From Citrifermentans bemidjiense Bem (GTDB lineage: Bacteria > Desulfobacterota > Desulfuromonadia > Geobacterales > Geobacteraceae), in assembly GCF_000020725.1 (NCBI RefSeq), contig NC_011146.1, positions 2,355,501-2,419,500 of the forward strand: a DNA stretch of 64,000 nt, given 5' to 3'. Both the position numbers and the translations under genes were made by a program. Shown one piece after another: positions 1-9,178 of this stretch; within the stretch, counting starts at the first letter, position 1; every line of letters starts with the position of its first letter. The notes below the pieces were generated by a model. That model saw nothing but the letters and a program-made list of their open reading frames with translations. It did no database searches and was not told where the DNA came from.

Positions 1-441
1 GTTCTGGCACTGGAAGGGCTGCTCCTTAGTGCCGGGGCGCGGGGTGACGGTGATCTCCACCTTGTTGGCGGCTAGTTTCCTGGAGGTGTAGACGGAGGAG
101 CGGACGAAGTTGTTGTTGGTCGCCTTGCCGATCATCTCGTAGGCCTTAGCGGGGCCGACCAGTCCCAGGAAATACTGCCTCATCATTCCGATCGCATCGG
201 GGGAGGCGGCGTAGCGCCCGGCCTCGCGGGCGAGGTTCTCGTTGCCGGTAAGCTTCAGGAGCCGTTCGTGGAAGCGGTTCACCTGCTCCTGGGTGAACCA
301 GTGCCCCTGGTCGGCCACCTCGTACGGGCTCATGCCTGCGTAGTCGAGCAGTTCCGTGATGTTGACAAAGCTGTACTTGTTCTTGATCAGCTTTATGTAC
401 GTATCCGTGATCCTGCTGTTGTACAGCGGCGCATCCATCAT
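1..441 (-). CDS. Sensor protein, N-terminal part only (gene runs off the window)
   Basis: About 147 N-terminal residues are visible; the rest lies before base 1. The start is ATG 441, with a second ATG at 438, behind an AAGGA ribosome site. It lies 16 bp after the stop of the PilZ gene, so the two are probably co-transcribed. The visible part matches the first domain of the histidine kinase at 5341-7476 nearly position by position: PLYNSRI, EVAD.GHWF, a REAGRYAASP block, LGLVGP and an EITV strand. It is therefore probably another sensor protein with the same input domain. Whether it ends in a kinase, cyclase or other output domain cannot be seen. The domain itself I cannot name with confidence; it may belong to the V4R/HNOB-like ligand-binding group. 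Confidence 0.75.
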   Translation of the reverse strand, partial: MMDAPLYNSRITDTYIKLIKNKYSFVNITELLDYAGMSPYEVADQGHWFTQEQVNRFHERLLKLTGNENLAREAGRYAASPDAIGMMRQYFLGLVGPAKAYEMIGKATNNNFVRSSVYTSRKLAANKVEITVTPRPGTKEQPFQCQN

Positions 442-457
442 TTTCGCGATCCTTGCC

Positions 458-2542
458 TCACTGGGCCAATGCTTCAGCTGTATGTTTTTTGCTCTTGTTC
501 CTGGTGACGAGCGTGGTCAGGTACTTCAGGAACTTGGTGCCGCTGCTTTGGACGTTGAGGCACCAAAGGGCATATTTCTTGTCGTAGGGAATGCCCGCCG
601 CCTCCACGTAGCTGACCGGATAGACCAGGACCGGAATGTCGTCTTGCCGGTACTTGTGCGTGAGGATGGAGAGCGCCAGGTAGATGATGTCTTTCGGGAG
701 CATCTCCGGGTCCATGATCAGCACCTGGATGCAGTTGGTGAGATCGGAGAGGTTGAGCCCCGCGTCGGAGAGGTTGACGGTGAAGACGGCCTTTATGTTC
801 CCGTGTTTCTTCAGCGTGTAGCAGCGCCTTTTCAAGCTGAAGCCCAGACGCTGGTACTCCTTGGAAAGCTCCTCGTAATGGATCATCTCAGGCTCAAGGT
901 TGAGCGCGTGCAGCATGAGCCCGCCCGATTCCTGCTCGTAGAAGCTTTCCAGCTCGAAGAGGTCCTCGGCGCTCGAGCGCGACAGTTCCCATGGGCCGGA
1001 GAAGTTCCAGTTCTCGGAAAAACTTCTTTTGTAGTGCAGGTAGGCGAAGGCGTCTATGGAGCACCCTTTCTGGTCCGAGATCAGCTTCGTGGCCGTGCCG
1101 AAGACGCGGTTGGGGAACTTGTTCTCGGGGCGGTAATAGCAGATGACGAAGTTCATGTGCGCCGAGTGCAGGTTATAGCAGTCGTTGATCGAGTGGGCCA
1201 ACTGGTTCAGCACCACGAGTCCGGCAGTGGAGGATTCCGATTTGTTCGCGGCGTGGTGGTGGATGAGCCAGCTGTTCTCGTAGAAGCGCAGCATCGCCAT
1301 GTGCCCCAGGATGGCGCCCTTCTCGTGGTAGATGAAGTGCCGCGCGATGCTGGGGTTTTGGGTGTAGAGCTTGTCGTACATCTCCTTTAGCTGCGCCTTG
1401 TTGGCCTGGACGAAGGCGTACTTTTCGGGATAGATGAAGCCGGTCTCGAAGAAAAACTGCCAAAGTTCCTCGGTGTTGGCGCGGTTGCTGATGTAGGCGT
1501 TCTTGTCCTTGGCGAGGTAGAGCAGGCCAAGGAGATTCACGTGCTCCCTGATGTCCATGTCCAGGAAGCTAAGTCCGCACTTGACCCTCCCGCTGCCGTC
1601 CTCGCCCTGGAGCACCTGGCGGTAGATCACCTGAGCCATGCATTTGGTGGTGAAACCGTTGGCGATGCGCAGTTCCAGTTCGGGGATGATCATCCCCGGA
1701 AGCAGCACAGAGCGCTCCTGTTGCTCGTTGACCGAAAAACCGGACCCGGAAATATCCACAACCTTCAGGTCGATGTTCTTGCCGCTCAGCGGGTGCTTGA
1801 AGAAGACGTTGGGCAGCGGCAAAAGCTCATGCCGCACGCTGCGTATCTCTTTCGCCTTGAAGCGCTGCATCTGGCTTTGCAACGGCTCCAGCACGTAGAT
1901 CCGCGACCTGGGACCAAGCGTCTGAGAGATGATGCGGCAGGAACCCGAGTAGATTGTGGCGTCTTCGCTGCTGAAGACCACCTGCACCGGGACTTCCGTG
2001 TTGACCCAGTGGAAGGCCTGGTTGGGCGTTCCGTCGGTTTCGACCCGGAAGGAGACTGCGCTGAAGTCGAGCAGGGTCCCTTGGAAGCGCGCCGAATTCT
2101 GCAGCAGCTCGACCTTGATCCCTTCGCAGCTGTGTCTCCTGGTTTTGCGGTAGTTTACCTCGATGCATTTCTCGGGAAGGAGGAAAGTCGCGCCGGTGTC
2201 GCTCACCGAGATCAGTTCCGGGGTCGCGACCACGAGCTTCGTGCCGTCGATGATGAAGATGTTTTCGAAGGTGCAGGAGGAGATATTGGGCTGCGCTTCG
2301 CTGGTGAGGGTCCAGCTGCACTCCAGCTTGTTGTTCAAGCATGGCTGCGGGCGAGCCTCCAGGCTTACGGTGCGGGGATACTTAGAGTGCCTGAAGTTGA
2401 CGAGTATGGAGTCTTCTTTGAAGTTGATGAAGTTCAGTCTGTTGATGAGTTTTGTTAGGCTGATCTCCTTCTGGCTTCCAAGTGAGAATTCTATAATAGT
2501 TCCCGGCCTGGCAAACTGCAGAATTTTTCGTGCGCTCTCCAT
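458..2542 (-). CDS. Double PilZ-domain protein with acyltransferase-like C-terminus
   Basis: A 694-residue cytoplasmic protein, probably a c-di-GMP effector. Two PilZ-like modules are visible. The first has YRKTRR near residues 131-136 followed by DFSAVSF near 159. The second has RSVRH near 234 followed by DISGSGF near 263; the second carries the better D/NxSxxG signature. The C-terminal half (about 350-660) looks like a GNAT-type acyltransferase fold, but this is inferred only from pattern, for example the HYHEKG-like and GATA-type segments, and is uncertain. The start ATG 2542 has a good AAGGAG site 5 nt upstream. It is followed after 16 bp by the partial sensor gene, suggesting a two-gene signalling operon. 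No signal peptide or membrane segment is seen. Confidence 0.8.
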   Translation of the reverse strand: MESARKILQFARPGTIIEFSLGSQKEISLTKLINRLNFINFKEDSILVNFRHSKYPRTVSLEARPQPCLNNKLECSWTLTSEAQPNISSCTFENIFIIDGTKLVVATPELISVSDTGATFLLPEKCIEVNYRKTRRHSCEGIKVELLQNSARFQGTLLDFSAVSFRVETDGTPNQAFHWVNTEVPVQVVFSSEDATIYSGSCRIISQTLGPRSRIYVLEPLQSQMQRFKAKEIRSVRHELLPLPNVFFKHPLSGKNIDLKVVDISGSGFSVNEQQERSVLLPGMIIPELELRIANGFTTKCMAQVIYRQVLQGEDGSGRVKCGLSFLDMDIREHVNLLGLLYLAKDKNAYISNRANTEELWQFFFETGFIYPEKYAFVQANKAQLKEMYDKLYTQNPSIARHFIYHEKGAILGHMAMLRFYENSWLIHHHAANKSESSTAGLVVLNQLAHSINDCYNLHSAHMNFVICYYRPENKFPNRVFGTATKLISDQKGCSIDAFAYLHYKRSFSENWNFSGPWELSRSSAEDLFELESFYEQESGGLMLHALNLEPEMIHYEELSKEYQRLGFSLKRRCYTLKKHGNIKAVFTVNLSDAGLNLSDLTNCIQVLIMDPEMLPKDIIYLALSILTHKYRQDDIPVLVYPVSYVEAAGIPYDKKYALWCLNVQSSGTKFLKYLTTLVTRNKSKKHTAEALAQ

Positions 2543-2780
2543 TCAAGCTCCTTAACAACTTATAACATAACAGAGACAGACCGAAAAACTTGCCCTGCCA
2601 TCTATGCCTGTTTACGTACTGTAGTCGCTTCAACGGTACAGATATTCGTTCTTGCGCATAAATACCACGAACGTAACTTTTTTTCACTACAAAAGAAAAA
2701 GACCGGCATCATGCAGTATCTTTCTGTTTTAGCATGGGTTTGTTGAGAAAAAAGCAGGGAAATGCAGGTGCTGCAGGGCG
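2543..2780. other. AT-rich gap upstream of the PilZ operon
   Basis: This 238-bp stretch separates two minus-strand genes and should contain the promoter of the PilZ gene. It is much more AT-rich than the flanking coding DNA. I see no convincing terminator, repeat or small gene in it. Confidence 0.4.
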
Positions 2781-4925
2781 CTATCCTTTAGCACCCACCG
2801 AGGCTTCCAGATAGGCGTTGAAGTCGAGGGTCTTAGACGTTTTGGGGGGAGTGGCGGGGATCGGCGTCTCTTTTTGCCCGGGGGAGGTGCGGGCGGCGAC
2901 AATGCGGTTGCGGCCGCCGGCCTTCGCCTCGTACAAGGCGACGTCGGAGGCGTGCACCAGGGCGGTGAAGGTGCGGCCGTCTTCGGGGAACGAGGCGACC
3001 CCGAGGCTCGCGGTGAGGCGGACCTGCGGGATCTCGCTTTCGCCGGGAAAAATTTCCCTCTCTATCTCCGACCTGATCCGCTCGGCGACGATCATCGCCT
3101 CCACCTTCGAGGTTCCCGGGAGCACCGCGCAGAACTCCTCGCCGCCGTAGCGGGCCACGATGTCCATGTCGCGTAGCGAGGCCTTGATTATTTCCGCCGT
3201 GGTCCTCAGGGCGTCGTCTCCGGCCAGGTGCCCGCAGAGGTCGTTGTAGTTTTTGAAGAAGTCGAGGTCGATGAAGATGACGGTGAGGTTCAGTCCCTGG
3301 CGTATGCTTCGGTTCAGTTCCTCCTCGAGCCGGTTCTTCAGGAAGCGGCGGTTGTAAAGGCCGGTGAGCGCATCGGTGACCGAAAGCTGCTCGAAACGCT
3401 CGGATTCCTCCAGCACCTCGGTCCGCTCGATCATCAGCGAGGCCAGGTTGGCGAAGGAGGTGAGCACCTGCAGGTCTGCGTCGGTGAAGGGGGCGAGGTT
3501 CTTCTTGTCGGAGAGGTTCAAGACGCCGATGATCTTGTCTTTGAGCTTGAGCGGCATGCAGATGAGCGATTTCGACTTGAAGCGGAGCCTGTTGGCCATG
3601 GCGACCCGGCTGTCCTTCTCCACGTCGTTGACCAGCAGGGGCTGGCCCGACTGCGCCACCATTCCCGCTATGCCCTTGCCTACCTTGACCGGGAGGCAGC
3701 GCGCGATGTTGAGGGTCATGCCGAGCGTGAAGACGATGTGCATGTTCTGCCCGTCCTTGTCGATCAGCATGACGGACCCTTGCATTGCGTCGATCAGTTC
3801 TGCGGCGATCTCGAGGATGGCTTGGTAAAGCTCGTCCTTGCTGTCCACCTGCAGCAGCGTGTTGGTCAGCGACATGAGCCGCTGGGACAGGGCGTTCTCC
3901 TTGGATTGCTCCGCATCCTTGATGATGCGTGAAAGCTTTGCGGCCGTCGCGCCGGCGAGCATGGAGATGAGCAGGGCATCGCTTTTCGCGGGGGCGACGT
4001 CGAACAGGGCCAGAAACCCCAGCCGCTCGTCCTGGCAGCGCAGCGGGAAACAGGTGCAGACGGTCGCCTGCAGAGCGGGGAGCACTCCGCGCATCTGCGC
4101 GTCGAAGAGCACCGTCTTCGCCCGGCGGTCTTTCGCCATGAAGAGGTGCATGGCGTCGGCGGGGATGCTGCCGAGATCTTCGGGGAGTCCCCAGATTCCG
4201 CTGACCTGGAAGGAGGTGCCGGAGGCGTCCCTGAGCGCTATGGCGGTTTTGGGTGAGTTGAAATGGGTGACCAGGGTTTCGCAGCAAAGCCCGATCGTCT
4301 CGGTTACCGTTTTGGCAAGGTCGAGCTCCTCCAGCGAGCGGGCCACGACGTCAAGCCTTGGGTCGCAATGTTCCTCGCCCGGTTCGCCGGCGGCTGAGGG
4401 GGAGGAGGGGGGTAGGGCGGGAGTCTGCGGCGCCAGGGAGAGTTTTTCCACCAGCTTTGCGACTTCCTCGGCGACCTCGTGGGCTACCTGCTCGACATCG
4501 GCAAGAGAAGCGGTGCAAAGCGATTCCACGTAAGGAAACAGCGAAAAGACTTCGCCGCCGCCGGAGCGGGCCAAGGCGGCAAGCTGCCAGAGGTCGATGG
4601 AATCGTCCCTCACCCCGTCTCCCACCAGGCAGAATTCGTCGCTCCAGATCCGGAATGGGATGGCAAAGCCGAAGAAGCCGCCGCCGTAGCGACAGACCGA
4701 GGTGGTTCCCTCCTGGAAGTACACCTCCATGTTGGGTTCGAAAAACTGCCGCGCCACGTCCCTGCAAAGCGCGTCTTCTACAAGGGAATAACAGTTCTCG
4801 AATTCTCCGCGAGATGGCGTGCGGCAATAAAGGGTAAGGCTGTAGGGCGCCAGCGCGGGAAGGCTCTTAAGCCCCGCCAGCAGATCCTCGAACATTTTTT
4901 TGTCCGGTCCTTTTCCCACAGCCAT
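2781..4925 (-). CDS. GAF-domain diguanylate cyclase
   Basis: Makes c-di-GMP from two GTP. The C-terminal GGDEF domain has DALTGLYNRRF, FIDLDFFKNYND and an intact GGEEF active site near residue 590. An RDMD lies five residues before GGEEF, so the product-inhibition I-site is present. Upstream are a first region of about 170 residues of unknown type and two GAF-like regions (about 190-330 and 340-500), the second with the typical GKGIAGMVAQSG and PLLVNDV pattern. It is soluble, with no membrane segment. The start is uncertain: ATG 4925 has GGGAG very close upstream, and GTG 4934 is also open. It is transcribed alone and divergently from the histidine kinase at 5341. Confidence 0.88.
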   Translation of the reverse strand: MAVGKGPDKKMFEDLLAGLKSLPALAPYSLTLYCRTPSRGEFENCYSLVEDALCRDVARQFFEPNMEVYFQEGTTSVCRYGGGFFGFAIPFRIWSDEFCLVGDGVRDDSIDLWQLAALARSGGGEVFSLFPYVESLCTASLADVEQVAHEVAEEVAKLVEKLSLAPQTPALPPSSPSAAGEPGEEHCDPRLDVVARSLEELDLAKTVTETIGLCCETLVTHFNSPKTAIALRDASGTSFQVSGIWGLPEDLGSIPADAMHLFMAKDRRAKTVLFDAQMRGVLPALQATVCTCFPLRCQDERLGFLALFDVAPAKSDALLISMLAGATAAKLSRIIKDAEQSKENALSQRLMSLTNTLLQVDSKDELYQAILEIAAELIDAMQGSVMLIDKDGQNMHIVFTLGMTLNIARCLPVKVGKGIAGMVAQSGQPLLVNDVEKDSRVAMANRLRFKSKSLICMPLKLKDKIIGVLNLSDKKNLAPFTDADLQVLTSFANLASLMIERTEVLEESERFEQLSVTDALTGLYNRRFLKNRLEEELNRSIRQGLNLTVIFIDLDFFKNYNDLCGHLAGDDALRTTAEIIKASLRDMDIVARYGGEEFCAVLPGTSKVEAMIVAERIRSEIEREIFPGESEIPQVRLTASLGVASFPEDGRTFTALVHASDVALYEAKAGGRNRIVAARTSPGQKETPIPATPPKTSKTLDFNAYLEASVGAKG

Positions 4926-5340
4926 GGCTCCCACTTTGAAAATGATACGTCAAATAGCGGCCAACAGGCCTCGTGCGCGGAGTTCATCCAGCAAGCTGCG
5001 TGCCACCGGTGGGTTCCTTGTTTTTTGGAGCGCCCAGCGCTGTATCAAGAGAGGGTGCCGCAACGTACTGGTGCGTTTTATAGTAGATATCTCTTTGTGA
5101 TATTTGTCGCTTCTCACAGAAGTTCTGGATGCAGCATTGTAATAGTTATACTATGACTATCAAGATAATTTTCTGTATTCAGAATCACACAAAGAAAGTT
5201 TTTTATAGTTTGTCTCCTAGATATATCTGAGTGATATTGTAACTGCGAAGTTCTATGAGAGTGTTTCAACGATGGATTATTAAATTGATTATCCTCTTAT
5301 TCATGGGTAAACTTTCGCCATTTCGGTTGAAGGGATTGAA
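4926..5340. promoter_or_regulatory. AT-rich divergent promoter region
   Basis: About 400 bp between the divergent cyclase and kinase genes. The half nearest the kinase is strikingly AT-rich, with runs such as TTTTTTATAG and several GATAT motifs, as expected for two back-to-back promoters. A good AAGGG ribosome site lies just before ATG 5341. No named operator could be identified. Confidence 0.45.
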
Positions 5341-7476
5341 ATGGCTTTTGGGCCCGACACGCCACTGTATAACAGCCGCATCATAGGCTTGTTCGTGAAG
5401 CTGCTGAGGGAAAAGTATCCCCAGGTAGATATCGGCGAGCTTTTGAACCATGCCCGCATGAAAAGGTGGGAGGTGGCGGATCCCGGGCACTGGTTCAGTC
5501 AGCGGCAGATCGACCTCTTCACCGACAAGCTGATCCTCATGACCGGCGACCCCCGCATTGCCCGGGAAGCCGGGAGGTATGCCGCCTCGCCTGAGGGGCT
5601 GGGCTCTTTGCACGCCTTCGTTCTTGGGCTGGTAGGCCCGGAATACCTCTTCTTCGTCATGCATAAGCTGGCGCGCAAGTTCACCCGTTCCTCGCGCAGT
5701 TCCTCCCGCAGGATCGGCCCGCGTGAGATCGAGGTTACTGTCGCTTTCGAGCCGGGGGTGGTCGAGAATCCCTCTCAGTGCGACAACCGCATCGGCTACT
5801 TCGAGGCCGCCTTCCTGCTCTTTGGTTACGATTTTCCCCGCATACGCCATACCGAGTGCATCTTCAAGGGGGGAGAGGTCTGCCGCTACAACATCTCGTG
5901 GAACCCGTCGCTCGTCTCGCGCCTGATCGTCGCCCGCCGTATTTCGTTGCTGCTTCTGCCGCTAAGCTCGCTCTCCCTTTTCTTTGGTGCCGGCCACTTC
6001 TTCACCCCTGCGCTTACCCTGGCGCTCTTCGTTTATCTCCTTTTCACCCTGCTGCTGCACGGCCAGGAGCGCAAGGCGCTTCTCTCGTCGCTGACCAGCA
6101 TGCGCAACTCCACCGAAAAGCTGCTGACCCAGACGCAGGACAACTGCGACAACGCCCAGATGATCAACGAGATCGGAGAGGTGCTCTCCACGAGGACCGA
6201 TCTCGACGACATCCTGAAGAGCGTGAACCAGGTGCTGCTGAAAAGGCTCGATTACGGCCGGGGCATCATCTTCCTACTCGACCGGGACCGGGAAGCCCTG
6301 GTGCTGAAGGGGTGTTTCGGGTTCAGCGAGGAGCACCAGCTAAAGCTTGCCCAGATGGTGCTCCCGGTTGCCAGCAGCGAGCCCCACGGCGTCCTGGTCC
6401 GCTGCTTCCTCCGGCAGGAGCCGCTGTTGGTGAACGACCTTTCCGAGGTGAAGGCGCGGGCAAGTGCCGAAAACTACGCCTTCTTCGTGGGGCTTGGGGT
6501 GAAATCCTTCATCTGCGCCCCCATTGTCTGCGAGGGGGAGTCGCTGGGGGTCTTCGCGGTAGACGACATGAAACGGGGAGGCGAGCTTTTGCAAAGCGAC
6601 CTGAACCTGATCCAGGGGGTGGCGCCGGTGATCGGCATCGCCATCAGGAACGCGATGCACCTGGCCAACGAAAGGCGTCTTTCAGAGCAGCTGAGGAAGG
6701 CGTCAGAGCTGCTGGAGCGCAGGGTTGACGAGCGAACCTCGGAGCTCTCCCACGCGAACCAGGAACTGGAGTTTCTCTACGATTCGGTGTCGCACGACCT
6801 GCGCACGCCGATAAGGGTGATCTACGGCTACGGAGAGCTGCTGCTGGAAAGTTACGGTCCGCAGTTGGACGACAACGCCAAAGAGTACCTGAACTGCATA
6901 ATAAGCGGCGGGGAACGGATGGAGGCGACCCTGGACCGGATGCTGGATCTCTCCGAGATACGCCAGGCCCAACTCGACCTGAAGCCGGTGGATCTGAGCC
7001 GGATCGCCCACGGGATCATGGCGGACCTGAGGATAGTCGATTATAAACGGGACTTGACGGTGGAGATCCAGGAGGGCGTGGTGGTGACCGGCGACGAGAA
7101 GCTTTTGACCCGCGTCATGGAGAACCTTTTGGGGAACGCCTGGAAATATACGGCCGGCAAGGTTGAAAGTGCCATCTCCTTCGGCGTGCGGGATGGGGTC
7201 TGCTACGTTGCGGACAACGGGGAAGGCTTCGACATGTCGCAGGCCGAACGGCTGTTCCTGCCCTTCCAGAGGCTGCATGGCGACAGCGATATCTCCGGTC
7301 ATGGCTTCGGGCTTTCCATCGTGCGCAAGATGATCGAGCGCATGGGGGGGCAGGTGTGGGGGGAGGGGAAGCCCGGCGAAGGCGCGACCTTCTACTTCAC
7401 CCTCCCTGGTGCCGCCAAGGCCATGGTTTTACCTTCGCAGGCTCCCGCCGATGCCGGCGAGTTCGCCGTCGATTGA
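5341..7476 (+). CDS. Membrane-associated sensor histidine kinase with GAF domain
   Basis: 711 residues. An N-terminal input domain (1-190) ends in a Cys-containing segment CIFKGGEVCRYNISW. Two hydrophobic segments follow (about 199-240), then a GAF domain (about 270-440), a coiled linker, a HisKA domain with the phospho-acceptor SHDLRTP near 483, and an ATPase domain (583-695) with ENLLGNAWKYT, DNGEGFD and GHGFGLSIVRKM. The kinase is complete and probably active. No response regulator is adjacent, so its partner is unknown. The N-terminal domain is shared with the partial gene at 1-441. The start is set by AAGGG just upstream of ATG 5341. It converges on the TatD fusion gene with a 16-bp gap. 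Confidence 0.9.
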   Translation: MAFGPDTPLYNSRIIGLFVKLLREKYPQVDIGELLNHARMKRWEVADPGHWFSQRQIDLFTDKLILMTGDPRIAREAGRYAASPEGLGSLHAFVLGLVGPEYLFFVMHKLARKFTRSSRSSSRRIGPREIEVTVAFEPGVVENPSQCDNRIGYFEAAFLLFGYDFPRIRHTECIFKGGEVCRYNISWNPSLVSRLIVARRISLLLLPLSSLSLFFGAGHFFTPALTLALFVYLLFTLLLHGQERKALLSSLTSMRNSTEKLLTQTQDNCDNAQMINEIGEVLSTRTDLDDILKSVNQVLLKRLDYGRGIIFLLDRDREALVLKGCFGFSEEHQLKLAQMVLPVASSEPHGVLVRCFLRQEPLLVNDLSEVKARASAENYAFFVGLGVKSFICAPIVCEGESLGVFAVDDMKRGGELLQSDLNLIQGVAPVIGIAIRNAMHLANERRLSEQLRKASELLERRVDERTSELSHANQELEFLYDSVSHDLRTPIRVIYGYGELLLESYGPQLDDNAKEYLNCIISGGERMEATLDRMLDLSEIRQAQLDLKPVDLSRIAHGIMADLRIVDYKRDLTVEIQEGVVVTGDEKLLTRVMENLLGNAWKYTAGKVESAISFGVRDGVCYVADNGEGFDMSQAERLFLPFQRLHGDSDISGHGFGLSIVRKMIERMGGQVWGEGKPGEGATFYFTLPGAAKAMVLPSQAPADAGEFAVD

Positions 7477-7492
7477 TGCCTCACCGCCCCTT

Positions 7493-8869
7493 TCAACCTA
7501 CCTCCGCGTACTCCCTCTCGCGGTAATCCACTCCCAGCGACAGCGCCAGTTCCCGCACCTTTCCGACATCCAGTCCCGGCACCGTTACTGCGCTTGCCGT
7601 CACCTGAGGCACGTGCTTGGGCGCTTCCCTGAGGAAATCGCAGACACCCTGGAAGCCTGCCGCTCCGAAGGGGGTATTGCACAACCGCTGGTAATCTTCG
7701 GCGTTGGCGGCGTTGAGGCTCACCGAGAGGACGTCCACAAGGCCTGCCAGTTCGGGGAGGATGTTCCTGCCGTGCACGAGGTTCGCCTGCCCGTCCGTGT
7801 TGATCCGGACCTTGATGCCGCGACGCTTTAATTCGGCAGCCACCTCCTTCACCAGGTCGAGCCGGACCAGCGGTTCGCCGTAGCCGCAGAAAACCACCTC
7901 TTCGAAACCGGAGGCCCTGTCTACCGCAGCCATCACCTCGGCGAAGTTCGGTTCGTGGGAGAGCTTCAGCTCATGACCCTTCACCGCGAAATCGTCGAAC
8001 TTGGGGCAGAAGGTGCAGCGGTTCGAGCAGCGGTTGGTGATATTCAGGTAGAGTGAGTTGCGGATCATGTAGGCAATGGTGTCCTGCTCGGCCGGTTGCG
8101 GGATCCCGAAGAGCTTCCTGGTGTTGAACGAGGTGATCCTGCCGACGTCCTCGGGGGAAAGCCCCTTGACCTGCGCCACCCTCTCGGCCGTAAGCCGCAC
8201 GAAGGCCGGCTCGTTCCTCTTGCCGCGGTGCGGCACCGGCGTCAGGTAGGGGGCGTCCGTCTCCACCATGAGCTGCTCGATCTTTACCCCGCGCACCACT
8301 TCCCTGAGCGCCTCGTTGGAGGGGTAGGTGACCGTCCCCGGGATGGAGATCTTGAATCCGAGCTCGATGCACTCCTGCGCCATGGCGAGGTCGCCGGAAA
8401 AGCAGTGCAGCACGCCTCCTACCTCGCCGGCTTTCTCCTCCCTGAGGATCGCCATGATCCTGTCGTGGGCGTCACGGTCGTGGATGATCAGCGGCAGAGA
8501 CAATTCGCGCCCCATCCTGATGAAGCGCCGGAAGACCTCCTCCTGGTTTTCGCGCGAGGAGCGGTCCCTGAAGAAGTCGAGGCCGATTTCGCCGATGGCG
8601 ACCACCTTGGGGCTTGAGAGCGCCATCTCGCGGACCAGTTCGTAGCAGCGCTCGGTCACCCGGTCCGCGTCGTGCGGATGAATGCCGACCGAGCAGTAGA
8701 CGTTTTCGCGCGCCCCGGCAAGGGCGAGCGCTTCCTGGCTAGATTCCAGGTCGGCTCCCACCGCCACGATGGTGCCGACTCCAGCCTCCGCGGCCCTCTC
8801 CATCATCTCCTCGAAATCGGCCGCGTACTCCTTGCCATATATGTGCGCGTGGCTGTCGATCAGTTCCAT
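7493..8869 (-). CDS. TatD-family hydrolase fused to a radical SAM protein
   Basis: A 458-residue two-part protein. Residues 1-260 are a TatD metal-dependent hydrolase: HAH at the start, IGEIGLDFF, LIIHDRDAHD, LHCFSG and ETDAPYL supply the usual metal ligands. Residues 270-458 are a radical SAM domain with CSNRCTFC (CxxxCxxC, [4Fe-4S] site) and GYGEP. A TatD-linked radical SAM family is known as separate neighbours in many genomes; here both are one chain. TatD proteins act on DNA or peptides, but the radical SAM substrate is unknown. The start ATG 8869 has AAAGGAG 9 nt upstream. I see no frameshift at the joint, so the fusion is real. Confidence 0.9.
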   Translation of the reverse strand: MELIDSHAHIYGKEYAADFEEMMERAAEAGVGTIVAVGADLESSQEALALAGARENVYCSVGIHPHDADRVTERCYELVREMALSSPKVVAIGEIGLDFFRDRSSRENQEEVFRRFIRMGRELSLPLIIHDRDAHDRIMAILREEKAGEVGGVLHCFSGDLAMAQECIELGFKISIPGTVTYPSNEALREVVRGVKIEQLMVETDAPYLTPVPHRGKRNEPAFVRLTAERVAQVKGLSPEDVGRITSFNTRKLFGIPQPAEQDTIAYMIRNSLYLNITNRCSNRCTFCPKFDDFAVKGHELKLSHEPNFAEVMAAVDRASGFEEVVFCGYGEPLVRLDLVKEVAAELKRRGIKVRINTDGQANLVHGRNILPELAGLVDVLSVSLNAANAEDYQRLCNTPFGAAGFQGVCDFLREAPKHVPQVTASAVTVPGLDVGKVRELALSLGVDYREREYAEVG

Positions 8870-8943
8870 GTCGGTTGCTCCTTTGTGCTAAAAGTCCGCC
8901 TTTAGCAAGGTTCGAAGAAATTTCCGGGGAAGTCGCTATTGGT

Positions 8944-9051
8944 CCCACCTCCCCTTGCGGGAGGGGGTTAGGGGGTGGGGTAAGATGCCACCATTTCTGT
9001 ACCTTGCGGCTTCACCCACCCCCCGTCCCCCTCCCGTCAAGGGAGGGGGGG
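8944..9051. repeat. Paired GC-rich hairpin repeat, copy 1
   Basis: Two imperfect G/C-rich palindromes, each of the form CCCACCTCCCC...GGGGTGGGG, separated by about 30 bp. A second copy lies at 52197-52314 in inverted orientation, with both palindromes and parts of the middle conserved. It is a dispersed intergenic element of unknown mobility. Confidence 0.75.
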
Positions 9052-9120
9052 AGTAGTATCCTTTGCGAAGGGGGGCAAAGGGGAGCTTCTCGCCGCAAAG
9101 TCAGTCATTCTAATGCAATA

Positions 9121-9150
9121 CGGGCCAGGAAGCTAGAGCTTTCTGACCCG
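9121..9150 (-). terminator. Probable terminator of the bio operon
   Basis: A 14-bp stem (CGGGTCAGAAAGCT on the minus strand paired with AGCTTCCTGGCCCG, allowing wobble) lies 28 bp after the bioA stop. The following bases are only moderately T-rich. Confidence 0.5.
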
Positions 9151-9178
9151 TAGAGGCACTGCCCGGATGAAGCTGCTA

